64,000 nucleotides of DNA from Pseudacidovorax intermedius (GTDB taxonomy: Bacteria; Pseudomonadota; Gammaproteobacteria; Burkholderiales; Burkholderiaceae_C), in contig NZ_QQAV01000008.1 in assembly GCF_003350475.1 (NCBI RefSeq), positions 220,507 to 284,506 on the forward strand, written 5' to 3'. This document shows positions 61,112 through 64,000 of the stretch, in pieces. The notes under the pieces are model-generated. The model saw only the letters and a program-made list of their open reading frames with translations. It was not told the origin of the DNA and searched no databases. The translations under genes were made by a program, and so were the position numbers. The first letter of the stretch is position 1, and the number at the start of each line of letters is the position of its first letter.

Positions 61112-62598
61112 CTTTTTCTTCGACCCAGGGCCGCGAGGGCCGTCCGGCGCTGATGGCGGTGGGCCTGGCGGTTGCGTTGCTGGCCGCGGGCTGTGCCGAC
61201 ACCGCAGGCATCGCCTCCCATGCCCGCATGCGGAATGCGGCGCAGGCGGGCGTGCCGGCGACCGCGCAGCCGGCCAACGATTTCGTGCAGGTCGACGCGC
61301 AGTGGTGGCATGCCTTCGGCGATGCCCAACTCGACACGCTCGAGCAGCAGGCCCTGACGGCCAGCCCCAGCCTGCAGGTGGCCCAGGCTCGGGTCGCCAA
61401 GGCGCTCGCGGCGACCGGCGTGGCCGAAGCAGCCGGGCGGCCGCAACTCAGCGGCGACGCCCAACTGCTGCGACAGCGCTATAGCGAGAACTACATCTAT
61501 GGCGCGCTCGGCGGCACGGTACAGGAAAACGGCACGCTGCAGCTCAATGGCAGTTGGGAGCTGGACTTCTTCGGCCGCAACCGCGCGGCCATCCAGGCTG
61601 CGGTCGGCAGTGCACGCGCCGCGCAGGCCGATGCCCAGGCGGCCCGCATCCTGCTGACCACCAATGTGGCGCGCAGCTACATCCAGTGGGCGCGGCTGGA
61701 GGCGCAGCGCGATGTCGCCCGCCGCACACTGGCCCAGCGCGAGGAGACGCTGCGCCTGGTGCGGGATCGCGTGTCGGCCGGCCTGGACACCCAGCTGGAG
61801 CAGCGGCAGAGCGAAGGCGGGCTGCCCGAGGCACGCCAGCAGATCGAGGTGCTGAACGAGCAGATCGAGAACGCCCGGCATGCACTCGATGCGCTGGTGG
61901 CCGTGCCCGACGCCACCCGTGGTCTTGCGCCACCCGTACTGGCGTCGTTGCGAGCGGTGCCGCTCGCCACGCAGATTCCCGCCGACCTGCTCGCCCGCCG
62001 CCCTGACGTGGCGGCTGCCCGGTGGCGCGTCGAGGCGGCGGCGAGCGACGAGGAGAGCGCCCGCGCCCAGTTCTATCCCAACATCAATCTGACCGCCTTC
62101 GTCGGCACGCAGTCCATCGGATTCGACAAGCTGCTCAAGTCGGGCAGCCTGCAATGGGGCGTGGGGCCCGCGCTGCATCTGCCCATCTTCGAGGGCGGGC
62201 GCCTGCGAGCCAACCTGGGTGGCAAGGCGGCCGACCACGACGCGGCCATTGAAAGCTACAACGGGGCCGTGATCGATGCCGTGCACGAGGTGGCCGACCA
62301 GGTCGCCAGCGCGCGGTCGATCGGCCGGCAGCAGGTCGAGCAAGGCAATGCGCAACGCGCCGCCGAGGACGCCTACCACATCGCCCTGCAGCGCTATCAG
62401 GCAGGACTGGGCACGTACCTGAATGTGCTCACCGCCGAGACGGCGGTGCTCACCCAGCGCCGCCAAGCGGTGGACCTCGCGGCCCGGGCGCTCGATACCC
62501 AGGCCTCGCTTGCTCGCGCCCTGGGTGGCGGCTGGGCCGGCGACGCCCCCGCGGCCGCGCAGACGGCCGCCCTCAACGAATCCGCCGCGGCGCGCTGA
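61108..62598 (+). CDS. Outer-membrane efflux lipoprotein, NodT/OprM family
   Basis: A 496-residue TolC-like channel. A lipoprotein signal ends LLAAGC, so Cys is the lipidated residue (about residue 31). Two outer-membrane efflux repeats (about 70-260 and 290-475) follow, with WWHAFGD, LPEARQQIEVLNEQIENARHALDAL and LLARRPDVAAARWRVEAA signatures. The ATG at 61108 is preferred over one at 61075 because AAGGAG lies 9 nt upstream and it overlaps the marR stop. It completes a tripartite pump with the adaptor downstream. Confidence 0.9.
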   Translation: MTFSSTQGREGRPALMAVGLAVALLAAGCADTAGIASHARMRNAAQAGVPATAQPANDFVQVDAQWWHAFGDAQLDTLEQQALTASPSLQVAQARVAKALAATGVAEAAGRPQLSGDAQLLRQRYSENYIYGALGGTVQENGTLQLNGSWELDFFGRNRAAIQAAVGSARAAQADAQAARILLTTNVARSYIQWARLEAQRDVARRTLAQREETLRLVRDRVSAGLDTQLEQRQSEGGLPEARQQIEVLNEQIENARHALDALVAVPDATRGLAPPVLASLRAVPLATQIPADLLARRPDVAAARWRVEAAASDEESARAQFYPNINLTAFVGTQSIGFDKLLKSGSLQWGVGPALHLPIFEGGRLRANLGGKAADHDAAIESYNGAVIDAVHEVADQVASARSIGRQQVEQGNAQRAAEDAYHIALQRYQAGLGTYLNVLTAETAVLTQRRQAVDLAARALDTQASLARALGGGWAGDAPAAAQTAALNESAAAR

Positions 62599-62633
62599 GA
62601 CGCAGCGCCCGCCCGTCCGCAAGGAGCCAGACC

Positions 62634-63980
62634 ATGAACGACAACATTGCTTCTTCTTCCCAGGCCGCCGACGAGAAGGCGCCCAACACCCGTCGCCGCA
62701 AGGCGCTGACGACCCTGGCCGCGGTGGTGGTGGTGGCTGGCGCCGGCTGGGCCGCCTACGAGTGGCTGGTCGCGAGCCATTACGAATCCACCGACAACGC
62801 CTATGTCCAGGGCAACATCATCCAGATCACGCCGCAGGTGGCTGGCACGGTGATGAGCATCGCAGCCGACGAGACCGACTACGTCAAGCAGGGCCAGCCG
62901 CTGGTGCAACTGGACCCGGCCGACGCCCAGGTGGCGCTCTCCCAGGCGGAGGCTGCACTGGGGCAGGCCGTGCGGCAGGCGCGCACGCTGTACGTCAACA
63001 ACGGTTCGCTGGCCGCGCAGGTCAACCTGCGCCAAGCCGATGTGGTGAAGGCCCAGGCCGACGTCGCCCGTGCACAGGACGACCTGCAGCGCCGGCGCTC
63101 GCTCACCGGCAATGGCGCGGTCTCGAAGGAAGAGCTGAGCCATGCCGAGACGGCAGTCGCCAACGCCCGCAGCGCGCTGGCGGCTGCACAAGCGGGCGTT
63201 GCGGCGGCCCGCGAGCAACTGGCCAGCAACCGTTCGCTGACCGAAGGCACCACGGTCGAGGAACACCCCAGCGTCCAGGCCGCCGCTGCAAAGGTGCGCG
63301 AAGCCTGGCTGGCGACGCAGCGCGTCGCGCTGCCTGCGCCGGTCGATGGTTACGTGGCCAAGCGCACGGTCCAACTGGGCCAGCGCGTGGCGCCGGGCGC
63401 CCCGCTCATGTCCATCGTGCCATTGGGCCAGTTGTGGGTCGACGCGAACTTCAAGGAAAGCCAGTTGCGCAACATCCGCATCGACCAGCCCGTGACGCTG
63501 ACGGCCGACGTGTACGGCAAGAAGGTGGTCTACCACGGCAAGGTCGCCGGCCTTGGCGTCGGCACGGGTGCTGCGTTTGCGCTGCTGCCGGCGCAGAACG
63601 CCACCGGCAACTGGATCAAGGTGGTGCAACGCGTACCGGTGCGCGTCAGCCTGGACGTCAACGAGCTGAAGGCCAATCCGCTGCGCGTCGGCCTGTCGAT
63701 GGACGCAGAAGTCGACGTGGCCAACAGCACCGGCAAGATGCTCGCCGATGCGCCGCGCGCCGCCGACTTCGCATCGACCCAGGTCTACAACGGACAGGAC
63801 GATGGTGCCGAGAAGGCCGTGCAGCGGATCATCGCGGCCAACCTTGGACGGCCGGTGCCGGCTTCGGCCAGCTCGGCCCCGGCCGGTGCCAAGCCGGCCG
63901 CAGCCTCGCCGTCGAGCCAGGCTGCCGAGGGCGGCGCCCGCCACGCGCTGCAGGCTTCGGCCGCCCAGCGCCCGCTCTGA
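62634..63980 (+). CDS. EmrA/HlyD-family membrane fusion protein of an efflux pump
   Basis: A 448-residue periplasmic adaptor anchored by one N-terminal helix (about residues 25-45). The sequence TDNAYVQGNIIQITPQVAGTVMSI and the paired lipoyl half PAPVDGYVAKRTVQLGQRVAPG are EmrA-typical, enclosing a long coiled-coil hairpin (about 100-225). The C-terminal ~50 residues are Ala/Pro/Ser-rich and unstructured. AAGGAG precedes the ATG. An EmrB-type MFS pump gene would be expected just beyond the window end. Confidence 0.92.
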   Translation: MNDNIASSSQAADEKAPNTRRRKALTTLAAVVVVAGAGWAAYEWLVASHYESTDNAYVQGNIIQITPQVAGTVMSIAADETDYVKQGQPLVQLDPADAQVALSQAEAALGQAVRQARTLYVNNGSLAAQVNLRQADVVKAQADVARAQDDLQRRRSLTGNGAVSKEELSHAETAVANARSALAAAQAGVAAAREQLASNRSLTEGTTVEEHPSVQAAAAKVREAWLATQRVALPAPVDGYVAKRTVQLGQRVAPGAPLMSIVPLGQLWVDANFKESQLRNIRIDQPVTLTADVYGKKVVYHGKVAGLGVGTGAAFALLPAQNATGNWIKVVQRVPVRVSLDVNELKANPLRVGLSMDAEVDVANSTGKMLADAPRAADFASTQVYNGQDDGAEKAVQRIIAANLGRPVPASASSAPAGAKPAAASPSSQAAEGGARHALQASAAQRPL

Positions 63981-64000
63981 TCGCCGCCAGGAATTTCATC

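Noticed and set aside
1-64000. CRISPR array, prophage, insertion sequence or integron
   Set aside because: No spaced direct repeats, transposase, integrase or terminal inverted repeats were found; gene order and composition look like stable core genome.

Overview
The window is high-GC chromosomal DNA from a betaproteobacterium, most likely a member of the Burkholderiales close to the Comamonadaceae. This is inferred from gene content: the secG - tRNA-Leu - nuoA-N - DUF2818 - NUDIX - DUF1178 order, an intracellular polyhydroxybutyrate depolymerase with a Cys nucleophile, and a fruB (EIIA-HPr-EI) - fruK - fruA locus under a LacI-type regulator. No insertion sequence, prophage, integron or CRISPR array was seen. 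Most of the window is ordinary core genome and the interest lies in regulation.

1-13.4 kb holds small units. They are a QseBC-like two-component system followed by a ygiW-like secreted protein; a MetY sulfhydrylase coupled to an alpha/beta hydrolase; a CBS-domain protein; phaZ; a GST; a moaB/mogA-type gene with darP; pmbA; a LysR regulator divergent from a TauE/SafE permease; and rpsU - (terminator) - yqeY - NUDIX.

13.5-25.5 kb is a minus-strand nitrate assimilation island. Read 5' to 3' on the minus strand it runs nasR (NIT + ANTAR sensor/antiterminator), a leader of about 180 nt, nasF-nasE-nasD (nitrate ABC importer), a NirB-N-terminus-like FAD/NAD reductase, a 39-aa cysteine-rich mini-ORF, nasA (nitrate reductase with a C-terminal BFD-like [2Fe-2S] domain), ybiB (trpD2), cobA (siroheme/precorrin-2 branch) and an HI0933-like flavoprotein. 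The leader carries a very good sigma-54 promoter, two hairpins with A1/G4 hexaloops as expected for an ANTAR target, and a long intrinsic terminator whose left arm overlaps the second hairpin. This is a readable nitrate-responsive antitermination switch under nitrogen control. The mini-ORF is a diverged duplicate of the first codons of nasA and is nested between two 8-nt overlaps.

25.6-34.2 kb holds tsaD, then a LacI regulator divergent from the fructose PTS operon fruB-fruK-fruA. Two near-palindromic ATCGAT-centred operators sit in the divergent region, and a SdhL-type shikimate dehydrogenase homologue follows. 34.2-42.5 kb holds a small heat-shock gene with a sigma-32-like promoter, an orphan LivJ-type binding protein, an aminotransferase, rpsO, pnp (with a leader hairpin like the one used for PNPase autoregulation), a quinone oxidoreductase, tpiA and secG.

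42.6-58.5 kb holds tRNA-Leu(GAG) and the complete fourteen-gene nuoA-N operon for respiratory complex I, followed by DUF2818, a NUDIX ADP-sugar hydrolase and DUF1178. 58.7-64 kb holds an MsbA-type ABC exporter divergent from a MarR - outer-membrane factor - EmrA-type efflux operon. The MarR promoter is nearly consensus, places +1 on the start codon, and carries an inverted repeat in its spacer. The operon is cut by the window edge, where an inner-membrane pump gene would be expected.
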